DNA of 33,809 bases from Sebaldella sp. S0638 (GCF_024158605.1 NZ_JAMZGM010000041.1:1-33809), one strand, 5' to 3'; numbered from the stretch's first letter, positions 1 to 9,140 are shown. Translations and numbers: made by a program. The notes: a model not told the origin generated them from the letters alone.

Positions 1-75
1 TTCATAATAAAGTCCTCCTGTTTTTAGTTTATCATAAAAAGATTTTTTTATTTACAGACTTTTTATCACAGGCTC
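1..75 (-). mobile_element. End of an inserted element with the start of a leftward gene
   Basis: Read leftward, this stretch carries a strong ribosome site (CAGGAGGACT, bases 11-20) followed by an ATG at bases 5-3, so a minus-strand gene starts at the window edge. A possible -10 (TATGAT) lies at 31-36. To the right, from about base 76, the sequence is autotransporter coding DNA homologous to the large gene at the other end of the window. The change is abrupt, as expected for an insertion sequence whose transposase starts about 70 bases inside its end. The outer end reads GAGCCTGTGATAAAA, which loosely recalls IS256-type termini, but I do not assign a family. The gene body lies outside the window, so calling it a transposase is inference. 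Confidence 0.45.
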
Positions 76-3000
76 GAAAATTCCGTTGTTCTTTTGGACA
101 GCAGTTCAAATATAAGTGCTGTAGGCGATGAAGTAATAGGAGCCTCGTTAAATGGTGTATATAACGGCGGTATGCCGTATGCATTTACAGGTACAGGCGA
201 AACAGCAGACAGAGAACTTATCAATAAAGGAGAAATAACACTAAATAACAGTTCTATAGCCTTACATGTAAAAGATAATGCAGGAGTTCTGAATTCCGGT
301 TTAGTTTCTGTGAATGAAAATTCTGTGGGTATGTATGCAGATAATACAAATAATGTGGAAAATTCTGGAATAATAAATATCGGAAGTAATTCTTCCGGAA
401 TATATCTGAAAGAAAGTGTAATAGCATCAACTGTAAATACAGGGAAAATTCTGAGCAGTTCAGATCATGCTACAGGGATATATTCTGAATATTCAGGAAC
501 TGCACCGTCATTAATTAAATCTGATAATGAAATATCACTGACAGGAAAAAATTCTACCGGAATTTATACTTCAGGAAGCGGTGTATATAATATAGAAAAT
601 GCGGGTACTATTACAATAGGAAATTCTGATAGTATTACAGACCCAAGTATTGCAATATACAGTGATAATTCTTCCAATGTTATAAAAAATACCGGAACAC
701 TGAATATAGGGGAAAATTCACTTGGTATTTTTAATAACGGAGGCAGTGTAGATGAATCAGGAAGTATTAATATTCTTGATTCAGGAATAGGAATATATTC
801 AGACGGAGGAACAGTAACAGCGAGTTCTGCGCAAATCACTGCCGGGAAAAATTCGGCAATTGGAATTTATGCCAAGAATAACGCAGCAGTAGTGAATAAC
901 TCTTTAAATATAAGTGTAGGAGATAAGAGTTACGGATTTGTTCTGGAAAATAATTCGGAAGTTCTGAATAACGGTTCTGCTGATATAGGAAATGAAAGTA
1001 TTTTTGCTTATGCTTCACAAAACAGTAATATAATAAATAATGGCAATATTACTTCTGCTGGAAACAGTAATATAGTTTTATATTCTGTAAACGGAGGGAT
1101 TACTGAGAATACCGGTTCACTGACAGTAGACAGCGGTAGTGGAAATATAGGGATATACAACGAAAAAGGTGAAATAAAAAATACCGGAATAATAAAAACA
1201 GGAGATTCCTTAATAAGTATAGATCCTGTTACAGGAAAGCCCGTAAAAGAAAATACCAGATATGCAATTGGTATCTACGGAGAAGGGTCTAAGATATATA
1301 ACAGCGGAGATATAGAAATTGGAGAAAATGCAATAGGGATATATGCAAAAAACAGCATTGGAATTGTGGAAAATCATGGGAATATTACTTCAGGCTCACC
1401 GGCGGATTATAATAATAATTCAGTGGGAATAGTCGCAGAAGGCGGCAGCGGACTTATAAATTACGGCGATATTAATCTTTTCGGCGACGGAGTTATTGGT
1501 ATTTATGCCAAGTCGGCAGGCCATGTTATAAATGAAGGTAAAATAAATATTACCGGTAAGGAAGCAATAGGAATATACGGAATGGTAAATACAGTTGTGG
1601 AGAATAACGGAGAAATTAATGTGTCAGGAAATGGAAGTATAGGAATAACCGCTCCTTCGGGAAAAATAATCAATAACGGAATAATAAGAGTATCTGACGG
1701 GGCAGCAGATATAAGCGAAGGAAATAAATATCCTCTGCCGTCGCTGGTAAATATGGGAATAATAGAAGTAGACGGAAGATTTGAGAATACAGGTATGGAT
1801 ATTTCGATTAAGCCTGATCTCAGCAGTATAAAAGAATCAACAGCAGCAAATGTAGATTTTGTACTGCAGAGCGGAAGTATTTATGCAGATGAAATTAATC
1901 TGACTGATGTAGTTAATATTCTTCCGGATTTTTCACAGGGTACAAATGCAAAAGTTTATAAACTGGAAGATGTATTCTTAACAAGCAGCGGTGTAGTAAC
2001 AAGTTCTGGGGACAAACTTCCCGTAATAAGTAAGTCTCTTACGTGGGAAGCGACTCCTGTATTGAATGACAAGGGGAACGTGGATATATATATGCAGAAA
2101 ATAGACTACAGAAACTTTACAGACGGCTTATGGTATGAAAATCTTGGAAGTGTATTTGATGAAAAATATTATGGTGCATCAGGAAAAGCAGGGGAGATAT
2201 TCGATAAACTGGATCTTATAGAAACCGAATCAGATTTCAGAAATATTATGTCAAGCCTTGCTGGTGATGTGTATGCCAATATTAATCAAAGAGAGAAGAA
2301 TATTGCCGGAACATTTGAAAATGCATTATTTACATTACAGGATTCAGAAAACAACACAAAAGAAAACGTAAAAATAAATATAATAGCCGGAAAAGGGAAA
2401 AATACAGAAAAAACAGACGGAGTGACTGATTATGACTATACGACCACTGGAGTTCTGGCATTAAGAGAAGTAGAAAGAACATACAGACATACTTTTGGTT
2501 ACTCTTTTGGATATCTGCATACAGGCTTTGAATTTAAAGACGGAAACAATAGTGAGGAATGGGTCGATACGCTTCAGCTGGGAATACATAATAAATATAC
2601 TGCAAATGGATGGAAACTTCGTAATGATATCACAGGAAGAGCAAGTATTCATAATATAGACAGAAATATAGACTGGCCGAGTCCGGGGAAAAGATCTGAA
2701 ATGGACGGAACATATGAAACATATAGTATAACAAGTGATAATGTATTAGGAAAAGAATTCGGAATGGGAAAACGTGCAAGCATAATGCCTTATGGTGCAT
2801 TCAAAGCTATGTATGTAACAAGACCATCATTTACAGAATCTGGTCTTGAAGCTCTTCAAGTGGAAGGAAATGACGCGTGGAGTGCAAAGCCAAGAGCTGG
2901 AGTAGAAATAAAAGGTTCGGTACCGTTGAGTGAAAAGTCAGCATGGAAGCTTAAAGGAGCTTTGGATCTTGCTTATGAATATGAATTAGCTAATTTGAAT

Positions 3001-3210
3001 GAGGAAGAAAATGCCAGATTAGCAGCAATTGAAGATGGGTATCATAAATTGGCAAAGCCGGAAGAAGAAAAAGGATCGTTTACGGCAAAAGCAGCTATAG
3101 GAGTGGAGATAGAAGACAGATACGGAATATTTCTTACCGGGCAATACTCTGCAGGAAGTGATAAAGACAATGATTATAGAGCGGGAATAGCTTTGAAAGC
3201 AGTATTTTAA
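76..3210 (+). pseudogene. 5'-truncated autotransporter: passenger fragment plus beta-barrel
   Basis: This is the C-terminal part of a type Va autotransporter. The frame is open from TTG 94, but homology starts further upstream at about base 76 (ENSVVLLDSSS against KNSAVLLDAGS in the gene at 27926), so TTG 94 is probably not a true start. No ribosome site or signal peptide is present. From TTG 94, residues 1 to about 560 are short repeats of about 20-26 residues built on G(I/V)Y and NNG/NTG, typical of a beta-helix passenger. Residues about 570-750 form a linker. Residues about 760-1038 form an autotransporter beta-barrel ending in Phe, the usual outer-membrane C-terminal signature. By comparison with its paralogue it lacks about 1370 N-terminal residues. 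It could not be exported as it stands. The passenger/barrel identity is secure. Its status as a remnant follows from the junction at about base 75. Confidence 0.85.
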
Positions 3211-3234
3211 TTATAAATATCTATTTTTCATTTG

Positions 3235-3265
3235 AAAAAGACGAAACTAAATGTTTCGTCTTTTT
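3235..3265. terminator. Bidirectional rho-independent terminator
   Basis: A perfect 13-bp stem (3235-3247 with 3253-3265) closes a 5-nt loop (TAAAT). It has an A-run on the left flank and a T-run on the right, so it can act on both strands. It lies between the convergent autotransporter fragment (stop 3210) and the minus-strand lipoprotein gene (stop 3322). Confidence 0.88.
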
Positions 3266-3321
3266 GTATGTCTGATTAAAGAAAATAATAATATTATCAG
3301 AAAATCTGATTTAAGTTTATA

Positions 3322-3765
3322 CTAGTCAAAATCTTTCATTATTTTTAAAATATTTTTTTTCCTCTCCAGCGGACAGTCTGCATAAATAAGCATTTCATCT
3401 TTCAGCCGCACTATTTTGATGTTATCATCTGTTTCAAGAATATATTTAGAGCCGCCGTGAAAAAGATCATGTGTTATATTTTTGGATTTATCCTTTTTTT
3501 TCTTGGAATCTTCAAGATTATGAATATAAGAATAATAAAAATAATAAAATCCTTCAGAGTATCCTTCAAGATATTCTACTTTACACCCGTCTTTCAAGGC
3601 AACAGTTTTCTCAGCTGGAGGAATAAATTTATCATCTATTATTTTACTTATTTCATAATCGTAATCTTTCATTATATCTTCAAATTCTATACGTGTAAGT
3701 GATTTTTTATATCCGCAGTTAATAAATAAAAATATAATAATAAGAATAAAAAAGACTTTTCTCAT
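3322..3765 (-). CDS. Small lipoprotein of unknown function
   Basis: A 147-residue protein. I start it at ATG 3765, 20 codons inside the longest frame, because AAGGAGAG sits 6 bases upstream and the protein then opens with MRKVFF and a hydrophobic stretch ending in FINC-G. This is a lipobox, with Cys17 the probable lipidated residue. The mature part is charged, with a lysine-rich loop near residue 90 and several Tyr/Phe residues; no catalytic motif is visible. It is the last gene of a minus-strand trio, 64 bases after the DUF3806 gene, and is followed by the shared terminator at 3235-3265. I do not recognise the family. Envelope localisation is well supported; function is unknown. Confidence 0.75.
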   Translation of the reverse strand: MRKVFFILIIIFLFINCGYKKSLTRIEFEDIMKDYDYEISKIIDDKFIPPAEKTVALKDGCKVEYLEGYSEGFYYFYYSYIHNLEDSKKKKDKSKNITHDLFHGGSKYILETDDNIKIVRLKDEMLIYADCPLERKKNILKIMKDFD

Positions 3766-3829
3766 AGAATCTCTCCTTATTTTGTATATACATTTTAATG
3801 AATGGTAAGTATTATGTTTTGCCAATTAT

Positions 3830-4273
3830 TTAAACAGGCTTATAAACTGACTCAAAATGCCCGAGAATTGCTTTTACCGAATCTTCAAATAAAGAATATA
3901 TATTCACTTCAATACCGTCTTCAATGCGTTTTGATATCATTGTCTGAGGGAAAATAAAAAAATCAGTTTCGTGAAATCTGAGAGCAGGGTCTGTTCCGTA
4001 TTCATCAAAATATTCAACCCATTTCAAGCCTTCCAGATGCTGAATCAAAGCATCACCGAAAGTAATACCCAGACACTGAAGCTTCAATGTTTCGGATTTA
4101 TCAATCCATTTGTTTTCAATGATTGCATTTAATAAGTTTAGTTTACCTTCAAGAGATTGATACAGTTCTTCGCCGTTTTCAATATAATGTCCGTAAACCC
4201 AGCTTCTTTTTGCTTCAAGATTTTTTATCATTTCGGGAGAAAGTGCAGAAACCCTGAAGTTATCATCATTCAT
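3830..4273 (-). CDS. DUF3806-domain protein
   Basis: A 147-residue soluble protein with no signal peptide or membrane segment. The second half (about residues 65-135: FGDALIQHLEGLKWVEY, then ALRFHETDFFIFPQTMI, then a helix with SLFEDSV) matches my memory of the DUF3806 family, whose function is not established. The start is set by AAAGGAGG about 9 bases upstream of ATG 4273. It lies 24 bases downstream of the HAD phosphatase gene and is probably co-transcribed with it. The sequence gives no clue to a role. Confidence 0.75.
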   Translation of the reverse strand: MNDDNFRVSALSPEMIKNLEAKRSWVYGHYIENGEELYQSLEGKLNLLNAIIENKWIDKSETLKLQCLGITFGDALIQHLEGLKWVEYFDEYGTDPALRFHETDFFIFPQTMISKRIEDGIEVNIYSLFEDSVKAILGHFESVYKPV

Positions 4274-4297
4274 AAGGAAATACCTCCTTTGGATAAT

Positions 4298-4978
4298 TTA
4301 GTTTTTTAGAATACTCATATCGAAATCATAAAAATTATTTATAATTTCTGACACACCAGAAACTTTTTCTGCTTTTTCCCGTTCTTCAAAAGTAGAGGCA
4401 ACAGCAATTATTTTTCCGATTCCGGCTTTATAAGCTGCAGTAAGACCAGCTTTGGAATCTTCGAAAACAAGACAGTTTTCGGGATGAACCCCTATAGTTT
4501 CCGCCGCTTTAATATAAATGGCAGGATCAGGTTTTCCCGGGAAAGTGTTGTCGTTATAAATAATTTTTTTTGTATCGAACCACTTTTCAAGGGAAAAAGA
4601 TTTTATATAAAATTCAAGATTTATTATTTCTGATGCTGTGGCAATAGTGTGCGGAATATTTTCGCTGCTGATATAGTCAAGAAGCTCCGCTGCACCGGGA
4701 ATAAGCCTGAAATTAGGCGTATCTTCCATAACAAGTCTTCTGTATATTTTTTCTTTTTCCTGTTCAAGAGATAAGACCTCTTCAGTGGAAAGTGTCTTTT
4801 CGTAAAGATATTCAAGAGCCTTTTTATTAACAACACCGTGAATATTTTTTTCAAATTCTTCATCTGGTATCTCTTTATTACAAAATTCTCTTGCGAAAAT
4901 CCGCCATGCTTTTTCATGTTTATCAGAATCAAACAAAAGAGTACCATTAAAATCAAAAATAATTCCTTTTATTTTCAT
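4298..4978 (-). CDS. HAD-superfamily hydrolase (beta-phosphoglucomutase/phosphatase-like)
   Basis: A 226-residue subclass IA haloacid-dehalogenase-like phosphatase. Motif I is FDFNGTL with nucleophile Asp9; motif II is the Thr of TIATASE; motif III is the Lys of FPGKPDP; motif IV is VFEDSKAG. The helical cap lies between motifs I and II (about residues 17-80). I start it at ATG 4978 rather than ATG 4987, because AAGGA directly abuts the upstream ATG but is 9 bases from the chosen one. Position 11, the +2 residue usually Asp (general acid/base), is Asn here. I recall DFNGT in other HAD subgroups, so this need not mean loss of activity. The substrate cannot be told; phosphorylated sugars are typical for such proteins. 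It is first in a minus-strand trio. Confidence 0.85.
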   Translation of the reverse strand: MKIKGIIFDFNGTLLFDSDKHEKAWRIFAREFCNKEIPDEEFEKNIHGVVNKKALEYLYEKTLSTEEVLSLEQEKEKIYRRLVMEDTPNFRLIPGAAELLDYISSENIPHTIATASEIINLEFYIKSFSLEKWFDTKKIIYNDNTFPGKPDPAIYIKAAETIGVHPENCLVFEDSKAGLTAAYKAGIGKIIAVASTFEEREKAEKVSGVSEIINNFYDFDMSILKN

Positions 4979-5177
4979 TGATATCATTCCTTATAATTTT
5001 TTGTGTTTTAAATTAATTTTGAAATAAAAAATAAAAAAATATATTAGAAAATATATATACTAATAGTAGCAAATAACTAAGAAAATTACAATAAAAAAAA
5101 ACATTAGACTGCCACAGTATAAGAAAAAAATGAATGATAAAAAAATTACTGAATAAACAAAAGCTTATTTATGAGGT

Positions 5178-5216
5178 ATAATGTAGTATGGAAAAATTCT
5201 AAGGACAAATGTCCTA
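5178..5216 (+). promoter_or_regulatory. Candidate -10 box and operator upstream of xdhA
   Basis: TATAAT at 5178-5183 has no convincing -35. About 20 bases downstream is the inverted repeat AGGACA-AA-TGTCCT (5203-5216), which stands out in this AT-rich spacer. If transcription starts near 5190 the repeat lies at about +13 to +26, a repressor position. Relative to the second -10 (5291) it would lie near -93, compatible with an upstream activator. The arm length and spacing suit a dimeric helix-turn-helix regulator. The regulator is unknown. Confidence 0.4.
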
Positions 5217-5290
5217 GCATTATAAAAAAAAAAGGTATAGAATTAGCCAAGAGAAACACCATAAAATAAGTTTTTTATTAAAATACTGTA

Positions 5291-5316
5291 TATAATTAAA
5301 TTATTTGAGAGGAGGA
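5291..5316 (+). promoter_or_regulatory. xdhA proximal -10 and ribosome-binding site
   Basis: A TATAAT box (5291-5296) is followed by a strong ribosome site, GAGAGGAGGA (5307-5316), 4 bases before ATG 5321. There is no good -35, so if this promoter is used it may need an activator. The ribosome site fixes the xdhA start. Confidence 0.45.
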
Positions 5317-5320
5317 ATTT

Positions 5321-7612
5321 ATGAGCTATAAAACAATAGGGCAGAGTGTGGAAAGATGGGATGCAATAGCAAAAGTACAAGGAAAAGCAGACTATACAGC
5401 AGACCTGCCCAAGAAGAATGTGTTATACGGAAAAATTTTGAGAGCAACTATAGCCCATGGATTAGTAAAGAAGCTGGATGTCAGTGAAGCGTTAAAAGTA
5501 GAGGGAGTAATAAAAGTCCTAACTCCAGATGATCTGCCGGATTTTAAGTTTCCCACAGCAGGTCACCCGTATGCTCTTGACCCTAAACAGGCAGACATTG
5601 CAGACAGAAATATTCTTACGAAAAGAATCAGATTATACGGTGATGAAATAGCAGCCGTAATCGCTGAAAATGAGCTTGCAGCGGAAAAAGCACTGGAAAA
5701 AATAAAGGTAGAATATGAAGAATTTCCTTTTTATCTTTCACCGGAAGAATCACTTGCAGAAAGAGCAATGGAAATTCATGACGGAACAAAAAATTTAATA
5801 GCTTCTACAAAGGCCGTAGTAGGAGATTTGCAAAAAGGTCTGGAAGAAGCTGATCATGTAATAGAAGGAGAGTACAAAACACAGATAGTTCAGCACTGTC
5901 ATATGGAAAATCAGATTGCTTATGCCTATAAAGGTTCTGACCAGAGATGGGTTTGCGTATCATCAACACAGATACCGCACATCTGCCGTCGTATTTTAGG
6001 TGAAGCATTTGGAATGCCTTGGGGGCAATTCAGGGTAATAAAACCATTTATAGGAGGAGGTTTTGGTAACAAACAGGACGTTACTATAGAGCCGCTTGCT
6101 GTGGCCATGAGTATGGCTGTAGGCGGGGAGCCTGTAATGGTGGAACTTCAGAGGGAAGAAAGTATTGCATGGACAAGGGTAAGACACGCAATATCATATA
6201 AAACGAAACTTGGTCTGAAAAAAGACGGTACTATAACTGCAATGGAAATGGAAGCAATATCAAATAACGGGGCATATGCGTCACACGGACATTCTATAGC
6301 AGGAAAGGGAGCAGGAATATTACAGTCATTATATAAAATGCCTAATATGGAATATAATTCAAAAACTGTGTATACTAACACCGCAGCAGCAGGGGCAATG
6401 CGTGGATACGGAGTTCCTCAGGTAATATTTGCAATGGAATCAATGATCGAAAAAGCTGCGAAAGAACTGGGGATTGATCCTATTGAATTAAGAATGAAAA
6501 ATCTGGTAGAGCCGAATACAGAAAATCCTATAAGCCATGTAATGTTTTACTCTAACAAACTAAAAGAATGTGTAGAAGAAGGAGTAAAAGAGTTTGACTG
6601 GGATAAAAGAAAAGAAGAAGCGGAAAAACAAAAAACAGGAGATTTTCGAAGAGGTGTAGGTATGTCGGTATTTGCCTACGCTACAGGAGTATATCCAAAA
6701 AGTCTTGAGATAGGCGGATGCCGTCTTACATTAAATCAGGACGGGACAGTAAAACTAATGGTCGGAGCTACTGAAATAGGACAGGGGTCTGATACAGTAT
6801 TTAAGCAGATGGTAGCTGAAACTACAGGAATACCATATAATCATATTTATACGGATATGAATACAGATACGGATTATTCGCCTTTTGATACAGGGGCTTA
6901 TGCTTCAAGACAGAGTTATGTATCAGGAATGGCAGTAAGAAAAGCTGCTATAGAATTAAAAGAAAAAATACTCGATGCTGTTAAGAAATTTGATGATATA
7001 GATCCTCTTCATGCAGATATAGTAAACGGAAATATTGTGTATAAGCACAGCGGTGAAGTAATACAGAGTGTTGGTGATCTTGCGCTGAAATCTTATTATG
7101 ATCTTGCTAAAGGTGAATGTATAACAGCAGAAGTATCAAATAATTTCCATAGTAATTCAAATGCAATGGGAGCCACTTTTGCAGATGTGGAAGTAGATAT
7201 AAAAACAGGAAAAATAAAGATTTTAAATATACTAAATGTTCATGATTCCGGACAGATACTGAATCCTAAGCTCGCAAGCGGACAGGTAGAAGGCGGAATG
7301 GGAATGGCAGTCTCTTATGCCCTGGCAGAAGAGCTGAGATATGATGAAAAAACAGGAGCACCATTGAATAACAACCTGCTTGACTATAAAATGCCTACTT
7401 CTATGGATCTTCCCGATCTTCACACATTATTTGTAGAAGAGGATGACCCGATGGGGCCTTATGGAAACAAGGCACTTGGAGAACCGCCGATATGCAGTCC
7501 CGCAGCAGCAATCAGAAATGCCGTTTTGGATGCTATAGGTGTAGAGGTTGACGAACTCCCTATAAAACCTCAGAAATTAATGGAAATATTAAAAAATAAC
7601 GGGATAGTTTAG
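5321..7612 (+). CDS. xdhA: Xanthine dehydrogenase, molybdenum-binding subunit
   Basis: The large catalytic subunit (763 aa; E. coli XdhA is about 750) of a three-subunit xanthine dehydrogenase, which hydroxylates hypoxanthine/xanthine to urate or works in reverse on urate. Visible motifs are the aldehyde-oxidase/xanthine-dehydrogenase a/b hammerhead (residues 1-140), the cofactor loop GGGFGNKQD (245-253), substrate Arg361 in MRGYGVPQ, the ATEIGQG cofactor loop, and catalytic Glu721 in ALGEPP near the C-terminus. It is first in the operon xdhA-xdhB-xdhC. The xdhB ribosome site AGGAGGG overlaps its stop, 13 bases before xdhB. No molybdenum-cofactor maturation gene lies nearby. Family membership is firm. 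Purine substrate is inferred from subunit order and length, and another N-heterocycle is possible. Confidence 0.9.
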   Translation: MSYKTIGQSVERWDAIAKVQGKADYTADLPKKNVLYGKILRATIAHGLVKKLDVSEALKVEGVIKVLTPDDLPDFKFPTAGHPYALDPKQADIADRNILTKRIRLYGDEIAAVIAENELAAEKALEKIKVEYEEFPFYLSPEESLAERAMEIHDGTKNLIASTKAVVGDLQKGLEEADHVIEGEYKTQIVQHCHMENQIAYAYKGSDQRWVCVSSTQIPHICRRILGEAFGMPWGQFRVIKPFIGGGFGNKQDVTIEPLAVAMSMAVGGEPVMVELQREESIAWTRVRHAISYKTKLGLKKDGTITAMEMEAISNNGAYASHGHSIAGKGAGILQSLYKMPNMEYNSKTVYTNTAAAGAMRGYGVPQVIFAMESMIEKAAKELGIDPIELRMKNLVEPNTENPISHVMFYSNKLKECVEEGVKEFDWDKRKEEAEKQKTGDFRRGVGMSVFAYATGVYPKSLEIGGCRLTLNQDGTVKLMVGATEIGQGSDTVFKQMVAETTGIPYNHIYTDMNTDTDYSPFDTGAYASRQSYVSGMAVRKAAIELKEKILDAVKKFDDIDPLHADIVNGNIVYKHSGEVIQSVGDLALKSYYDLAKGECITAEVSNNFHSNSNAMGATFADVEVDIKTGKIKILNILNVHDSGQILNPKLASGQVEGGMGMAVSYALAEELRYDEKTGAPLNNNLLDYKMPTSMDLPDLHTLFVEEDDPMGPYGNKALGEPPICSPAAAIRNAVLDAIGVEVDELPIKPQKLMEILKNNGIV

Positions 7613-7625
7613 GAGGGTAAAAGGA

Positions 7626-8498
7626 ATGTATGATATAAAAACATATACTGAGGTAAATACTGTACTGGAAGCTGTGGGATTACTGGCAGATAATGAAAAT
7701 GCCCAGATAATAGCCGGAGGAACTGATGTTCTTATTAAATCAAGAGAGAGAAAAAACGGATATGTTGGAAGAGATTTAATTGGAATTACAAGAATTCCGG
7801 AATTAAAAGAGATTAAAACAGACAGTAACGGGGATATAATAATAGGAGCTGCAGCTACATTTACAGAAATAGAAGGTAATGAAATTATAATAAAGAACCT
7901 GAAAAGTCTGTCTGATGCAGTAGGAAGTGTGGGAGGACCCCAGATAAGAAACGTAGGGACAGTAGGAGGAAATATCTGTAACGGAGCTACTTCCGCAGAC
8001 AGTGCCTCGACATTGTTTGCCTGTGATGCAGTGCTTATGATAACAGGGAAAAACGGAAATAAAGAAATAGAGATAAAAGATTTTTATCTCGGGCCGGGAA
8101 AGGTCAGCCTTGAACAAGGTGACGTACTTAGGGCAGTAAAAGTTAAAAAGGAAAATTACGAAGGATATAAAGGGCATTATATAAAATTTAGCCCTAGACA
8201 GGCAATGGATATTGCTACATTGGGATGTTCTGTTTTATTAAAAGAAAATAACGGAATTATCGAAGATATAAGAATTGCCTATGGCGTAGCAGGGCCTACA
8301 CCGCTTCGGGCTGTGAATGCCGAGGAATTTGCCAAGGGAAAACAGATAAATGATGAAACATTGAATGAAATAGGTAAATTATGCCTTGAAAGTGCAAGAG
8401 CAAGAGATTCATGGAGAGCTTCCAAAGCATTTAGAGAACAGCTGGTGGAAGAACTGCCTAAAAGAGCTGTGAAAGCTATAGTCGGAGGTGGCAGATAA
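7626..8498 (+). CDS. xdhB: Xanthine dehydrogenase, FAD-binding subunit
   Basis: The 290-residue flavin subunit (about the length of E. coli XdhB) that passes electrons from the iron-sulfur subunit to its acceptor, NAD+ in well-studied relatives. The N-terminal FAD-binding loop is AGGTDVLIKSRE (about residues 31-42). The second FAD motif is GGPQIRNVGTVGGNICNGATSAD (about residues 103-125; the string spans the VGGN...SAD signature). A C-terminal CO-dehydrogenase-flavoprotein-type domain follows. It sits 13 bases after xdhA. Its TAA stop overlaps the ATG of xdhC by one base (TAATG), indicating translational coupling and a 1:1 complex. Confidence 0.9.
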   Translation: MYDIKTYTEVNTVLEAVGLLADNENAQIIAGGTDVLIKSRERKNGYVGRDLIGITRIPELKEIKTDSNGDIIIGAAATFTEIEGNEIIIKNLKSLSDAVGSVGGPQIRNVGTVGGNICNGATSADSASTLFACDAVLMITGKNGNKEIEIKDFYLGPGKVSLEQGDVLRAVKVKKENYEGYKGHYIKFSPRQAMDIATLGCSVLLKENNGIIEDIRIAYGVAGPTPLRAVNAEEFAKGKQINDETLNEIGKLCLESARARDSWRASKAFREQLVEELPKRAVKAIVGGGR

Positions 8499-8971
8499 TG
8501 GTAAAAAATATTACTTTTACTGTAAACGGTAAAGAATATAATATAAATGTAGATGTGAGAAAATCACTGCTTGAAGTATTAAGAGAAGAGCTGAATTTTA
8601 CCGGGACAAAACAGGGATGTGCAGTGGGAGAATGCGGGGCGTGTACCGTGATCATAGACGGTGTTACCGCAGATTCATGTATATACCTTGCTGTATGGGC
8701 AGACGGTAAAACTATTAAAACAATAGAAGGAGTGTCAGACCGCGGGGGAAATCTTTCTGATATTCAGGAAAGCTATATAGATGCAGGAGCAGTGCAGTGC
8801 GGATTTTGTACTCCCGGGCTGATACTTTCCACTGAGGTACTTCTTGATAATAAACCTGAGCCTACAAGAGACGAGATCAGAAGAGGTATCTCAGGGAATT
8901 TATGCAGATGTACAGGGTATCAGAAAATTATAGATGCTGTAGAAAAAACTGTAGAGAAAAGAAAAGGGTAA
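8498..8971 (+). CDS. xdhC: Xanthine dehydrogenase, [2Fe-2S] subunit
   Basis: A 157-residue iron-sulfur subunit that carries electrons from the molybdenum site to FAD. Its two cluster domains are clear. A plant-ferredoxin-like domain has Cys41, Cys46, Cys49 and Cys61 (GCAVGECGACTVI). A helical domain has Cys101, Cys104, Cys136 and Cys138 (QCGFCTPG and NLCRCTGYQ). All eight ligands are present, so it should be functional. The start overlaps the xdhB stop by one base. A terminator follows 12 bases after the stop, closing the operon at three genes. The protein is of the short bacterial type, not fused to FAD or Mo domains. Confidence 0.9.
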   Translation: MVKNITFTVNGKEYNINVDVRKSLLEVLREELNFTGTKQGCAVGECGACTVIIDGVTADSCIYLAVWADGKTIKTIEGVSDRGGNLSDIQESYIDAGAVQCGFCTPGLILSTEVLLDNKPEPTRDEIRRGISGNLCRCTGYQKIIDAVEKTVEKRKG

Positions 8972-8982
8972 AAATATATAAA

Positions 8983-9013
8983 GGAGCTGTATTAGAAAAT
9001 ACAGCCCTTTTTT
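8983..9013 (+). terminator. Rho-independent terminator of xdhABC
   Basis: The stem GCTGTATT (8986-8993) pairs with AATACAGC (8998-9005) around loop AGAA, can be extended by GG/CC across one bulged A, and is followed by a T-run (9008-9013). It lies just after the xdhC stop at 8971. Confidence 0.85.
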
Positions 9014-9035
9014 AAATTATGAAAATCACGATTAT

Positions 9036-9140
9036 TTATTTTATAACTATCAAATCTCCGTCATTAAAACCAGTAGTTATATGTTTTACTTTAAACAGGC
9101 TGATGTCAAGTTCGTTTTTTATATATTTAAAGATTATTAT
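9036..9140 (-). pseudogene. Possible C-terminal remnant of an unknown gene
   Basis: On the minus strand, 34 sense codons between two stops read ...NELDISLFKVKHITTGF, then NDGDLIVIK and a stop at 9038-9036. The composition (GAA, CTT, GAC, AGC and CTG codons, amphipathic strands) looks like real protein rather than AT-rich spacer. There is no start codon or ribosome site, and a stop (9143-9141) closes it upstream. I do not recognise the family. It may be the tail of a decayed gene in the 346-base gap between xdhC and the MORN gene. Chance is a real alternative. Confidence 0.25.

Larger units (their letters stand above)
4979..5320. other. Divergent intergenic region between the HAD gene and xdhA
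   Basis: About 340 very AT-rich bases between the leftward trio and rightward xdhABC. It must hold promoters for both. An AT-only inverted repeat (ATATATT-agaa-AATATAT, 5039-5056) lies on the HAD side. Two rightward TATAAT boxes (5178 and 5291) and a GC-containing palindrome (5203-5216) lie on the xdh side. I see no gene. Confidence 0.6.

Noticed and set aside
3457-3702. Plus-strand 81-codon frame opposite the lipoprotein gene
   Set aside because: It is the antisense of a gene with a lipobox and ribosome site. Its Phe/Ile-rich content mirrors Lys/Tyr codons on the other strand.
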